Assembly (NCBI GenBank): GCA_052170315.1
Contig: JBQNAT010000001.1
Span: forward strand, 62,001 to 126,000
Length of the DNA stretch: 64,000 bases
Direction: 5' to 3'
Source of the DNA: UBA9732 sp052170315
GTDB taxonomy: Bacteria; Spirochaetota; Spirochaetia; Sphaerochaetales; Sphaerochaetaceae
Shown: piece after piece, positions 26,682 through 34,868 of the stretch
Numbering within the stretch: the stretch's first letter is position 1
Layout of the letters: each line of letters starts with the position of its first letter
Program-made: the position numbers and the translations under genes
The notes under the pieces: generated by a model
What the model was told of the DNA's origin: nothing
Seen by the model: the letters and a program-made list of their open reading frames with translations, nothing else
Database searches by the model: none

Positions 26682-27380
26682 CTACATAACCCCCAAAGAA
26701 GGAGCCAGTACCATTAAGGTAATCACTCCTGCGTATACAATACCCACTACAATATCCCAACCACCGAAGTGAACTTCTTCAAGACAACTTCGTTCTCCCA
26801 CATGATCAATGCCGCGCGTAATAGCAGCCTGAGAAATTTCATCCGAAATCCGGGATGCCGAGACCAACATAGGCACATAAATATATTCCATTGATTTCAA
26901 CGGATGAAAAATCAATGAGCCGGCTGAGTCACATATTCCTCGCAGTGCCATAGAATCCCGTATAGAATTCCATTCCTCACCCATAGTGGGGAAGTATCGC
27001 AGCGTAATAGATAATGCGATGGTAAAGCCCTTCGGTAAATGAAAACGGCTGACTGCAGCCAGGAAATTGCTAACCTTTGTCGTGGCAATTAGATAACTCC
27101 CAAGCATGAAGCAAGGAATCAGCTTTCTGATATAAACGGCAAACATGTAGATAATGCCACCGGCCGTAGTCGGAAGATGGCGGATTAGAAATAGCTGGAT
27201 GAAAAGCAGAGCTATGAACATAACCGCATAACGAAATGCCTTTTTTATCTCTCTTGCAGACAGCAGAAGAAACAGAGCAGTCAGCACAAAGACACACTCT
27301 ACAACAATACTCCCGTTCAGAAAAACGGAAATACTTGTTGCCGCAAGTATCAGTAGCTTAGTTCTTGGCTCCAGCTTCAT
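26682..27380 (-). CDS. ECF transporter transmembrane T component
   Basis: A 232-residue membrane protein with about five helices and the EcfT-type opening MKLEPRTKLLILAATSISVF. The cytosolic coupling region has SMALRGICDS and ISQAAITRGIDH, matching the family's two Ala-Arg-Gly motifs that contact the ATPases (AxRG). It is adjacent to the S component (start directly after its stop) and to the ATPase. Confidence 0.85.
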   Translation of the reverse strand: MKLEPRTKLLILAATSISVFLNGSIVVECVFVLTALFLLLSAREIKKAFRYAVMFIALLFIQLFLIRHLPTTAGGIIYMFAVYIRKLIPCFMLGSYLIATTKVSNFLAAVSRFHLPKGFTIALSITLRYFPTMGEEWNSIRDSMALRGICDSAGSLIFHPLKSMEYIYVPMLVSASRISDEISQAAITRGIDHVGERSCLEEVHFGGWDIVVGIVYAGVITLMVLAPSLGVM

Positions 27381-27986
27381 TTAAACAATTCCCGCCTTCT
27401 CAAAGTGTTTCTTTAACAGTTTCCTGCCAATCAAACCTCCAAACACGGCAAAGAGTACCGTAATAATTACCATCAGCGGAATAGCCCACCAATTTGCTCC
27501 AATTGAGTGGATTACCTCCGAAAAGGACTCAAAGTTACCCTTGTTTCTCATAAACGAATCGAACTGTGCCGGCATAACAGCCATGGGTACGTAGGCTCCC
27601 ATAGGAGCCAGCGCCATCACACAATACGCCACAAGATTCCTGCGGAAAGACCGGAATTTTGCAGAGGCACAAATCAAATCAGCCAAAAAGCCAAAGATTA
27701 CGAAAAACGCCGACATCATCCAGAACATTCCCGTAACAAAAAGAAGGATGCCGCCAATAATGCCAAGGGTTGTCAACGCCCATTTCTTGGGAATTTTAGC
27801 GACATAGAGCATAAAAATCGTCCCGTCAAACAGAGCTACTATAGGCGGCATGAAAGGAAAAGTTACCGGGGTCATCTGTACTATACCGCCGATAACGAAC
27901 GCAACAACAGCATAAATCAAAGAGAAAATGCCAATGGAGATGAAGTCTCTCGTCTGTAATTTTGTGTTTTGGTTTTGCATACTCAT
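27381..27986 (-). CDS. MptD-like ECF S component (substrate-specific subunit)
   Basis: A 201-residue membrane protein with about six helices, opening LQTRDFISIGIFSLIYAVVA, as in the MptD/Trep_Strep S-component family that pairs with the T and double-ATPase genes seen here. The substrate is unassigned in this family. First gene of the export/import cluster, with GAAAGG before the ATG. The leader upstream carries TetR-like half-sites. Confidence 0.8.
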   Translation of the reverse strand: MSMQNQNTKLQTRDFISIGIFSLIYAVVAFVIGGIVQMTPVTFPFMPPIVALFDGTIFMLYVAKIPKKWALTTLGIIGGILLFVTGMFWMMSAFFVIFGFLADLICASAKFRSFRRNLVAYCVMALAPMGAYVPMAVMPAQFDSFMRNKGNFESFSEVIHSIGANWWAIPLMVIITVLFAVFGGLIGRKLLKKHFEKAGIV

Positions 27987-28011
27987 AACAACCTTTCCAT
28001 ACTTATAATTT

Positions 28012-28063
28012 AGTTAGTTATCTCTAACTTATATTTAAAAAATATACCGCTTCAAAACGGTAC
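28012..28063 (-). promoter_or_regulatory. Operator-like inverted repeats before the ECF operon
   Basis: AGTTAG (28012-28017), six bases, CTAACT (28024-28029) is a perfect inverted repeat. Upstream of it, TACCG (28045-28049) and CGGTA (28058-28062) repeat the half-site of the TetR operator at 28739-28751, with an 8-base centre. Together they place a repressor site between TetR and the operon it probably controls. Confidence 0.5.
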
Positions 28064-28092
28064 CTTCTGCTTTGAATCGGCGCCCTACCCGG

Positions 28093-28707
28093 CTAATGAA
28101 TGCTCAAAAGCTTCTCCCAACCGGCATTGAAAAATGTCGCCAATTCTTCAATATAGTCAAGGGCCTGTTTACGCGGCATGTCATGCACAACAGTTTCAAA
28201 CGCTGCCGTAAAGTATGCGCTTGTAATCATGTGATGCAGCTCCTTGCTGACAGCGCCCTTCAGCTTTCCTTTCTCTCTAAGAATATCAAAATATTGTTCG
28301 GAACGTGCGACATCTAATTCAACGAGATCATGTACATAGTTTTCGTATTTTGTCCCGTCAGAGCAACACAGCACCAGCTTGAAAGAATCAAAGTGCTCGT
28401 AAATATATTCTACAAAATACCGCAGATACTGTGTGGACAATTCCCGGCTCTTTGAAGTTTCGTCTTCCGTGATTAAGTCAAAATGTGCCTCCTGAGCAGC
28501 CTTAAACCGATTCAAAAGTCCGTCTGCCGCCTCGGAAACCAGATCTTCAAAAAGAGCCGCCTTGTCTGTGTAATACCCATAAAAAGCACCTTTGGTAAAA
28601 CCTGCCTCTGCTACGATATGGTTCAAAGAAGCATCCTTAAAGCCTTTTTTAAGAAACTCTTTTTTTCCTACTTCTAAAATTTTCTTTTTCGTCTCTGAAT
28701 TTTCCAC
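28093..28707 (-). CDS. TetR/AcrR-family repressor
   Basis: A 204-residue one-component regulator with the N-terminal TetR helix-turn-helix (KKKILEVGKKEFLKKGFKDA, then LNHIVAEAGFTKGAFYGYYTD) and an all-helical ligand domain. The start is GTG at 28707, chosen over the frame start at 28758 because CCTCC on the plus strand (GGAGG) lies eight bases upstream and because the region 28739-28768 carries palindromes. It precedes the ECF/ABC/MATE operon on the same strand and is probably its repressor and its own. Ligand unknown. Confidence 0.9.
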   Translation of the reverse strand: MENSETKKKILEVGKKEFLKKGFKDASLNHIVAEAGFTKGAFYGYYTDKAALFEDLVSEAADGLLNRFKAAQEAHFDLITEDETSKSRELSTQYLRYFVEYIYEHFDSFKLVLCCSDGTKYENYVHDLVELDVARSEQYFDILREKGKLKGAVSKELHHMITSAYFTAAFETVVHDMPRKQALDYIEELATFFNAGWEKLLSIH

Positions 28708-28738
28708 AAGAACGTCCTCCGGGATATACCACAAGTAT

Positions 28739-28768
28739 ATACCGCCGGTATGTACCACTAGCGTGGTA
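28739..28768. promoter_or_regulatory. TetR operator candidate: two abutting palindromes
   Basis: ATACCG-C-CGGTAT (28739-28751) and TACCAC-TAGC-GTGGTA (28753-28768) are both perfect inverted repeats, one base apart, just upstream of the tetR Shine-Dalgarno region. This is a typical autoregulatory site. Confidence 0.65.
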
Positions 28769-28967
28769 TCACAGGGAGCACCTCCGTGTCAAGAAAAAAC
28801 CTTTTTATTTTTTGTATACATTTTTATTTTGACTTCGGCGCGGGTTCAAATGACTATTGTGACCAGACTTCCGCTTCAATGCATAAAATGCGATTTTACA
28901 TATCGGCTCGGCACACTGAACGGCTTCTGCAGACACATAAATGCTGCGCCTGTCTCACTTATACAGC

Positions 28968-29183
28968 TCACACCCCATGCTCTTTCAATAGCTCTAAAAC
29001 TCCGTACTCAGGCAGGAACGCGCATATATTAGCCACAGCAGACCTGTACAGTCCAAACTTTCCGGATATTTCCGCCCTTGTGATGCTTCCGTTTCTCCAT
29101 ATTGAGTTTGCTATCAGTGATGTATTTGCGTTCTTACGGAACGTATTGTCTACAGGTATTAGCCTTATTCTTTCAGCCTTATC
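28968..29183 (-). pseudogene. ROK-family repressor N-terminal relic
   Basis: The minus-strand frame reads NTFRKNANTSLIANSIWRNG followed by SITRAEISGKFGLYRSAVAN, the winged-helix opening of ROK/XylR-type sugar repressors. It lacks a start codon and ends at a stop after about 70 codons; the kinase-like sensor domain is absent. It lies directly behind the garR-like stop. The rest of the 28769-29181 gap shows nothing I recognise. Confidence 0.6.
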
Positions 29184-30066
29184 AACGCCCTATTTTCAGT
29201 CCCGCAAGATTCTCATAATACTTCGCAATTGCGCTGTGGTCATTATCCCCGCAGCCGTTGCTGTGAAGCCATTCCATAATTTCCTTGACCTCAGCCGTCA
29301 TAGGAACCGGAGCGCCTACCGCATGAGCGCAGTCAAGAACATTGTTAAGATCCTTTATGTGGAGGTCAATCTTAAAACCGGGCCTGTCATTTCCGGCTAT
29401 CATCATTGGAGCCTTTGCATTCATCACAGTAGACCCTGCAAGGCCGCCCTTGATGGCATTAAACACCAGATTCGGGTCAACTCCGGCCTTTTGAGCAAGT
29501 GTAAGGGCCTCTGAAAGAGCCTGAATATTACAGGCAACAATAATCTGGTTTGCAAGCTTTGTAGTATTTCCGGCCCCTACATCGCCACAACGAACCACCG
29601 AAGCCCCCATAGCACCTAGCAGCTCCTTATAAGCGTCAAACACTTCCTGCTTACCGCCGACCATGAAGCTCAGCGTCCCGTCAATCGCCTTCGGTTCGCC
29701 TCCCGACACCGGCGCGTCAAGCATTTCAACGCCCCTCTTTTGAAGTTCGGCATAAATCTCCTTGCTGGCAACCGGATTGATTGACGAGCAGTCAATTAAA
29801 GCCGCACCTTTCTTCATATACGACGCCACCCCGTGCTCTCCAAGCATCACTTCTTTGACCTGCGGGCTGTTCGGCAACATTGTAATCACCACATCGCAGC
29901 TCTTTCCTATCTCCTCATTGGTCGAGGCCTTCGCGCCGCACTTTTCAAGCTCCTCTACCGGAGCCTTGCTGCGGTTGCTTACCAGAAGGTCTTTATAGCC
30001 TGCCTTAAGAAGGTTCTTTGCCATGGGTTTACCCATGATGCCCAAGCCGATAAAACCGATTTTCAT
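29182..30066 (-). CDS. garR: 2-hydroxy-3-oxopropionate reductase-like (beta-hydroxyacid dehydrogenase)
   Basis: An NAD(P)-dependent dehydrogenase of the GarR/HIBADH family, which reduces tartronate semialdehyde to glycerate. The 294-residue protein has the Rossmann GFIGLGIMGKPMAKNLLKAG, the substrate-binding DAPVSGGEPKAIDGTLSFM, and the catalytic-lysine segment GAGNTTKLANQIIVACN. A strict substrate call cannot be made from sequence alone, but GxMGxPM with APVSGG is closest to GarR. It stands between two accessory blocks and shares an operator-like sequence in its leader with the TetR gene. Confidence 0.8.
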   Translation of the reverse strand: MKIGFIGLGIMGKPMAKNLLKAGYKDLLVSNRSKAPVEELEKCGAKASTNEEIGKSCDVVITMLPNSPQVKEVMLGEHGVASYMKKGAALIDCSSINPVASKEIYAELQKRGVEMLDAPVSGGEPKAIDGTLSFMVGGKQEVFDAYKELLGAMGASVVRCGDVGAGNTTKLANQIIVACNIQALSEALTLAQKAGVDPNLVFNAIKGGLAGSTVMNAKAPMMIAGNDRPGFKIDLHIKDLNNVLDCAHAVGAPVPMTAEVKEIMEWLHSNGCGDNDHSAIAKYYENLAGLKIGR

Positions 30067-30087
30067 CCTGTGTCCTCTGTTAATCCC

Positions 30088-30100
30088 TACCGCCGGTATG
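30088..30100. promoter_or_regulatory. Second copy of the TetR operator core
   Basis: TACCGCCGGTATG in the garR-like leader is identical to 28740-28752 of the TetR operator. It lies between the garR-like start and its upstream region. Confidence 0.5.
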
Positions 30101-30275
30101 GGTCAAAATCAGATGGAAATCAATTTCAGTTTTTTCTGAAACTTTTTCCGTTATGTTGATTACAGCCTATCAAATTTAATTGAAACATTCCACAGTACAA
30201 TTAGATTTATTTCATATAACAGCCTAAAAAATTATTTCGAATAAATATAATTCCGGTCGCAAAACAACTTCCGAT

Positions 30276-31181
30276 TTATAACTCTTCCAATCTCGGAGGA
30301 TTACATCCTTGCCTGGTACAATTAATTTCTGCCGCATGGGAAGCAAAGAGCAACGCCTCTTGGCATTCTTCATCTGTGAAAGCAACTGGACTCTTTGCCT
30401 TATGCTCAATAAAATAAAGGAGAGCACCATTGAAAGTATCCCCTGCTCCAATAGTATCACAAACAACAATTTTACTTCCTGACACAGATATAACATTATC
30501 TTTACGATACCACTGTGCACCGTTGGCCCCTAGTGTTACGATGAAATCACTTTTTCTCAAAGAAGCAAATTCCTTGACAGCTTCGTCAAAGGATTCCGTA
30601 AACATAAGATATTTTAGATCTTCATCGCTCAGTTTTACTATATCAGCTTTTATCAGGATTTTCTTTAGAGCTTCACAATAACTCTTTTTATCCTCTATCA
30701 ATGTTGGGCGAACATTTGGATCCACAAACAAAATTACATCAGGATTTTTTTCACAATAATCGTTTATTGCATTTAATATAGCAGAAGCAGAAGGCTCCAA
30801 AGTAATTCCGACAGAACCGATTTGAATAATAGAAATGTTATCAATCTTATTGAGTTCATAACTAATTTGCTTGTGATTTAAGTTAATAGTTGCTGTTCCT
30901 TCAGTCTTAAATTCATAAGAGGCTTGCCCTTTTGCATCAAATGTAACCTTAGAGTACATAGTTGGACGAGAATCGCGACAAAAGGAATCTGGGACAATTA
31001 TGCCATCATTTGCTAATGCTGCCATAATTTGCTTACCGTATATATCTTCTGAGATATTATCTAAAAAAACAACCGGGGCTCCTAAACGTCTTGCAGCTAA
31101 CGCGGTATTGAACACACTCCCGCCAGGAAAGGAAACCCCCTGTATAATATCAACCAGCACTTCACCAATACAAACTATCAT
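30276..31181 (-). CDS. PfkB-family carbohydrate kinase
   Basis: A ribokinase/fructokinase-type sugar kinase, 301 residues. The N-terminal motif GGSVFNTALAARRLGAPVVF and the C-terminal anion-hole and catalytic-base motif CDTIGAGDTFNGALL are present. Such kinases phosphorylate hexoses, ketohexoses or pentoses at the terminal hydroxyl. A longer frame starts at 31226, but the ATG at 31181 with GTGGGG upstream gives the normal N-terminus (MIVCIGEVLVDII). It is the last gene of the ketose operon and is separated from the FGGY kinase by a nuclease relic. Confidence 0.9.
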   Translation of the reverse strand: MIVCIGEVLVDIIQGVSFPGGSVFNTALAARRLGAPVVFLDNISEDIYGKQIMAALANDGIIVPDSFCRDSRPTMYSKVTFDAKGQASYEFKTEGTATINLNHKQISYELNKIDNISIIQIGSVGITLEPSASAILNAINDYCEKNPDVILFVDPNVRPTLIEDKKSYCEALKKILIKADIVKLSDEDLKYLMFTESFDEAVKEFASLRKSDFIVTLGANGAQWYRKDNVISVSGSKIVVCDTIGAGDTFNGALLYFIEHKAKSPVAFTDEECQEALLFASHAAEINCTRQGCNPPRLEEL

Positions 31182-31437
31182 ATAACCCCACTTTAATTGA
31201 TAAAATATTAATATAGTTAAAACCACCTATTTTATGTAACACGCTCCACTGAGTTTGTCTTCTATGTATTAAATATAGCCACACTTTCTCAACCCCTCCG
31301 GCCTTCAGATTATTGACCGATTTCAGATAAGCCTCCCCGCTCTCGTTCCCCATGACCTCAGCTGCGATTATGTCCGATCTGCCTTCAGGATTCACCGTCC
31401 TGATCTCCGTCAGATGCCGGTTCTTCCTTGTGGACAT
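31162..31437 (-). pseudogene. Uma2-like nuclease relic inside the sugar operon
   Basis: The frame encodes GRSDIIAAEVMGNESGEAYL followed by a segment resembling GVxEYWLVDP (GGVEKVWLYLIHR). The order of Asp, Glu, Tyr-Leu-Lys and GV..VW resembles the core of Uma2-like PD-(D/E)XK nucleases common in mobile elements. Only about 75 residues remain, in the gap between the FGGY and PfkB kinase genes. The last 14 residues of the FGGY kinase also come from this insert. Confidence 0.4.
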
Positions 31438-32969
31438 TCCGTTCTTGTGGGGTTCACAACAACTAAACCATCATGAAGAGAAGACAGTGAGTGCATAATA
31501 TCTTTATTTGCTTTATATAATTGCTTATAAATTACATAATAATTTTCATATTTCTTTACACTTTCAACTCTTGGCAATATGGGCTCAGGTTTTATTCTTA
31601 CAACTCTTTTACAGGCCTCATCAATATTAGGATAAACACCGGCACCAACACCTGCACATAGAGCCGCCCCAATACTAGCTTGTTCCTTCATATCTGAAAC
31701 ATATACTTTTTTATTGAATATATCTGCCTCAATCTGCAGCCACACTGAACTTGAAGAGGCACCTCCAGAAGCAATGATAAAATCAAATTTAGTAGAAACA
31801 ATATTCTGTAAAACAAACAAGCAATCTTTCATTGCAAACATAATTCCTTCCATTACAGCCCTATAGATATGGGCACGAGTATGATAATCTTCAAGTCCAA
31901 ACAGAATTCCTGATGCTTTACTATCCATATAAGGGGTTCGTTCTCCATTTAAATACGGAAGGAAAATTAAATTTCCGCTGCCTTCCGGAATATTTTTAAC
32001 TATTTCATCTATCTGTGAATAATTTTCAAGATCTCCAAGAATATTTTTCATCCACTTCAATGTATATCCGCCATTTAAAGAGGCTCCAAGGAAATACCAA
32101 GATTTTCTAAACAGGAAGTTAAAACAATGAGAAGATAAACCGTGGTCAATAATTGGTGTTTCCAAAACAGAAAGCAGTTGTCCGCCAGTACCAACAGTTA
32201 CAGAAACAACTCCGCTCTTAACAATTCCATTTCCCACAGCTTGCATTACCTGATCAGCACCGCCAAACACACATGGAAGACCTTCTTTCAAGCCTGTTAT
32301 TGCTGCAGCTTCCCTAGTTACATACCCTGAGATTTCCGTAGGAGTTCCAATCCTTTCAGGAAAAATGGAACTGGGTATATCTAAAAGAGATAACAGTTCA
32401 TCCGACCAATTTTCCTTTTCAACATCAAATGCAAGTGTACCGGCAGCATCAGTAATTTCAGTACAAAACTTATTTGTTAATCTATAACGGATATAATCCT
32501 TTGCAAGCAAAACATGAGAAATGCTTTTGAACTTGATTGATTCATTCTCCTTCATCCAAAGAAGAGAACTCAGTAAAAATCCCGTACCAACAGGACTATG
32601 ACATATATTGGAAATTCGATCCGCACCACATCGTTCATTTATTTCATCAACCTGAGTTTGTGACCTATTATCACACCAGATAATACTGTTTCGAACAGGA
32701 TTACCGGACTCATCCAAAGGAACTAAAGAGTGCATCTGCCCAGAGAAACCAATTGCAACAATACATTGAGGATTGACTCGAGAAATTACTTCTTTAATTG
32801 AATGAACAGTCGCTTGCCACCAATCTTCAGGATTCTGCTCTGCCCATCCAGGATTTGGGATTTCAAACGAATATTCTTTTTGTGATATTGCCAGGACTTC
32901 TCCATTTTCGGACAACACGATAGATCTGACACTTGATGTCCCCAAGTCAATTCCCAAAAGATATCTCAT
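31410..32969 (-). CDS. FGGY kinase, xylulokinase-like
   Basis: An actin-fold sugar kinase of 519 residues. The opening LLGIDLGTSSVRSIVLSENG and the GWAEQNPEDWW signature are xylulokinase features. MHSLVPLDESG and the ATP-site segments IASGGASSSSVWLQIEADIF complete the two lobes. It would phosphorylate a ketose at C5 or C6. The last residues (from about NPTRTECPQG) derive from an inserted relic, so the native C-terminus has been lost or extended; the enzyme may still work. It starts four bases after the epimerase stop. Confidence 0.85.
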   Translation of the reverse strand: MRYLLGIDLGTSSVRSIVLSENGEVLAISQKEYSFEIPNPGWAEQNPEDWWQATVHSIKEVISRVNPQCIVAIGFSGQMHSLVPLDESGNPVRNSIIWCDNRSQTQVDEINERCGADRISNICHSPVGTGFLLSSLLWMKENESIKFKSISHVLLAKDYIRYRLTNKFCTEITDAAGTLAFDVEKENWSDELLSLLDIPSSIFPERIGTPTEISGYVTREAAAITGLKEGLPCVFGGADQVMQAVGNGIVKSGVVSVTVGTGGQLLSVLETPIIDHGLSSHCFNFLFRKSWYFLGASLNGGYTLKWMKNILGDLENYSQIDEIVKNIPEGSGNLIFLPYLNGERTPYMDSKASGILFGLEDYHTRAHIYRAVMEGIMFAMKDCLFVLQNIVSTKFDFIIASGGASSSSVWLQIEADIFNKKVYVSDMKEQASIGAALCAGVGAGVYPNIDEACKRVVRIKPEPILPRVESVKKYENYYVIYKQLYKANKDIMHSLSSLHDGLVVVNPTRTECPQGRTGI

Positions 32970-32973
32970 ACTA

Positions 32974-33837
32974 TCAATTTACCAATACTCTTCTCATATA
33001 CTGGGCAGACTGTGCAGCTAAATCATCAAGGTTTGGATTTTCAATAACGTTTCGCCAAACAGAAATATCTTGACCAACCTGACCACCTGGCATAACAAAA
33101 GGCTCTTCAATTATGGGTCCATCAAAACCAATTTGATCCAAGGCTCTTCTAATCTCAATCCATGGCACTCTACCCATACCCACAGGCTTTCGGTCCGTCT
33201 CACCACAATGAAGTCCCTTTAAATAAGGACCGGCTTTAAGTATTGCAGATGATAAAGATTCTTCTTCGATATTCATATGAAAAGTATCAAGAAGAATACC
33301 TATATTAGGGCTATTGATTTCTTTCACAAATGGAACAGCCTCTGCACAGGTATTCAAAATAAATTGCTCAAAACGGTTAAGAACTTCACAGTTAAGAATT
33401 ACATTATTATCCTCTGCAACAGTTGCAAGTTCTTTCATACTTTTTAAACTTTGGTCTATGTAATGCTGCTTACTTTCACCTTTTGGGAGTTTATTTGGCC
33501 AAGCACAATATGTAGAACCTTGAATAACGCCACCTCCCATTCTTCCAATACTTTTAATCATTTCAGTCATAAATCGAACACCACATTCTCTAACTTTTTC
33601 ATCAGGAGAAGAGACATCGTGATCAATCGTATTACCAAGACCATAAGAAAGTTCTATTCCCTCGCTCCTGGCCTGATTTACAAGATTTTGTCTTGCAAAT
33701 TCAGTCCAAGAAACAATTGTTCCGCCGTTTATTTCTAGAATATCAAAACCAAGTTTTTTTACTTTTGGAATGAATTGAATAAAATCAACATCCCAGTCAT
33801 TAGTCCAAAATGCATAATAAATTCCAATTTTTCTCAT
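32974..33837 (-). CDS. Ketose 3-epimerase (D-psicose/D-tagatose 3-epimerase type)
   Basis: A TIM-barrel sugar isomerase of 287 residues. Residue order matches D-psicose 3-epimerases: GIYYAFWTNDWDVDF at the start, LNCEVLNRFEQFILNT with the metal-binding Glu, NIGILLDTFHMNIEEE with Asp and His, LHCGETDRKPVGMGRVPW and GPIIEEPFV with the second catalytic Glu. It interconverts free ketohexoses (fructose/psicose, tagatose/sorbose) and some ketopentoses at C3. It overlaps the upstream permease by four bases and precedes the FGGY kinase, so the epimerised ketose would be phosphorylated next. Confidence 0.85.
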   Translation of the reverse strand: MRKIGIYYAFWTNDWDVDFIQFIPKVKKLGFDILEINGGTIVSWTEFARQNLVNQARSEGIELSYGLGNTIDHDVSSPDEKVRECGVRFMTEMIKSIGRMGGGVIQGSTYCAWPNKLPKGESKQHYIDQSLKSMKELATVAEDNNVILNCEVLNRFEQFILNTCAEAVPFVKEINSPNIGILLDTFHMNIEEESLSSAILKAGPYLKGLHCGETDRKPVGMGRVPWIEIRRALDQIGFDGPIIEEPFVMPGGQVGQDISVWRNVIENPNLDDLAAQSAQYMRRVLVN

Positions 33838-34868
33838 TTATTTTCCTCCATTTTAGCACTTTTCAGATTCCTGCTTTCCCAAGCTATTTTGAACTTTGCA
33901 ACAAATTCACGCCCAAACGATACAAGAATAATAATCGCACCCCACATAGCGGTAACCATAAATGGATTTAACCTCAAAAGATTCAAGCCCGTACTAATTA
34001 TTTGAAGGATAATGGCTGCAAGAACCGTCCCACCAATCTTTCCAAACCCACCATTCGGATCCACTCCCCCAAGGAATGACGCAAGAACGGCAATCAGTAC
34101 ATACGATTCATAGTAGTTTGCCTTTACAGAATTCATTTGACCAATCATAACTATTGACGCACTAAAAGAAAAAAAAGCAGAGAATATGTATTCCAGTATA
34201 TATACCTTAGTTATATCTACATTTGAATACTTTGCAGCTACGGGATTGGCACCTGTCATGTACAGCTGTCTGCCAAAAACAGTTTTATCTAGAATAATAT
34301 GTGAAATAAAAACTATTACTGCAAACATTATTATTGACATCGGTATTTTTAAAACAGATCCTGTACCGAAGAATGTAAGTGAATTAGGGAAACCTGATAG
34401 AGTATATCCCTTTGTAAAAATCAAACTTAATCCTTGTAATAATGTCATTGTGCCTAATGTAACAAGCAGAGCCGGTATTTTTAAGTAAGCAATCATTGCA
34501 CCATTTAATGCACCAACTAAACAACATATCACTGCAGAAATAGCCATTACAACAATTACAATACCAAAGTTTGCAGCTGCTATATTACCTTTAGTAAATG
34601 CAGATAAAAACATATATATTATGATGCCATTAAAATTTGCCAAAGAAACTATTGAAAGATTAATTCCTCCCGTCAATTCTGCAATTAGCATTCCTATTGC
34701 CAACAACCCAATCATTGGCATTTGATACATCATTGCTGTCAGATTCTTAAATGCGAAGAATCTTGATCCATTTAAAACGCCCATCAAAATAAAAACAGCA
34801 ATCAAAGTCACATAAAGGGATAAGTGTTCATTTCGCTTTATTGAAATTATTTTTTTTGTATTTTTCAT
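33834..34868 (-). CDS. Sugar ABC transporter permease, second
   Basis: A BPD_transp_2/RbsC-family permease of 344 residues with about ten membrane helices. The AGAxxxL-like GAINGA-type loop appears as LVGALNGAMIAYLKIPALLVTLGTM and the C-terminal FLGGVDPNGGFGKIGGT is characteristic of monosaccharide importers. It overlaps the previous permease gene by four bases. Two different permeases rather than one suggests a heterodimeric channel. Confidence 0.9.
   Translation of the reverse strand: MKNTKKIISIKRNEHLSLYVTLIAVFILMGVLNGSRFFAFKNLTAMMYQMPMIGLLAIGMLIAELTGGINLSIVSLANFNGIIIYMFLSAFTKGNIAAANFGIVIVVMAISAVICCLVGALNGAMIAYLKIPALLVTLGTMTLLQGLSLIFTKGYTLSGFPNSLTFFGTGSVLKIPMSIIMFAVIVFISHIILDKTVFGRQLYMTGANPVAAKYSNVDITKVYILEYIFSAFFSFSASIVMIGQMNSVKANYYESYVLIAVLASFLGGVDPNGGFGKIGGTVLAAIILQIISTGLNLLRLNPFMVTAMWGAIIILVSFGREFVAKFKIAWESRNLKSAKMEENK

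Noticed and set aside
17235..28768. Complete prophage or integrative element
   Set aside because: No integrase, attachment-site pair or structural phage genes are visible; only relics and single regulators.
28786..29514. Plus-strand frame of 242 codons
   Set aside because: It overlaps the garR-like gene and the ROK relic antisense, and its composition (Cys, Phe, His) is non-coding.
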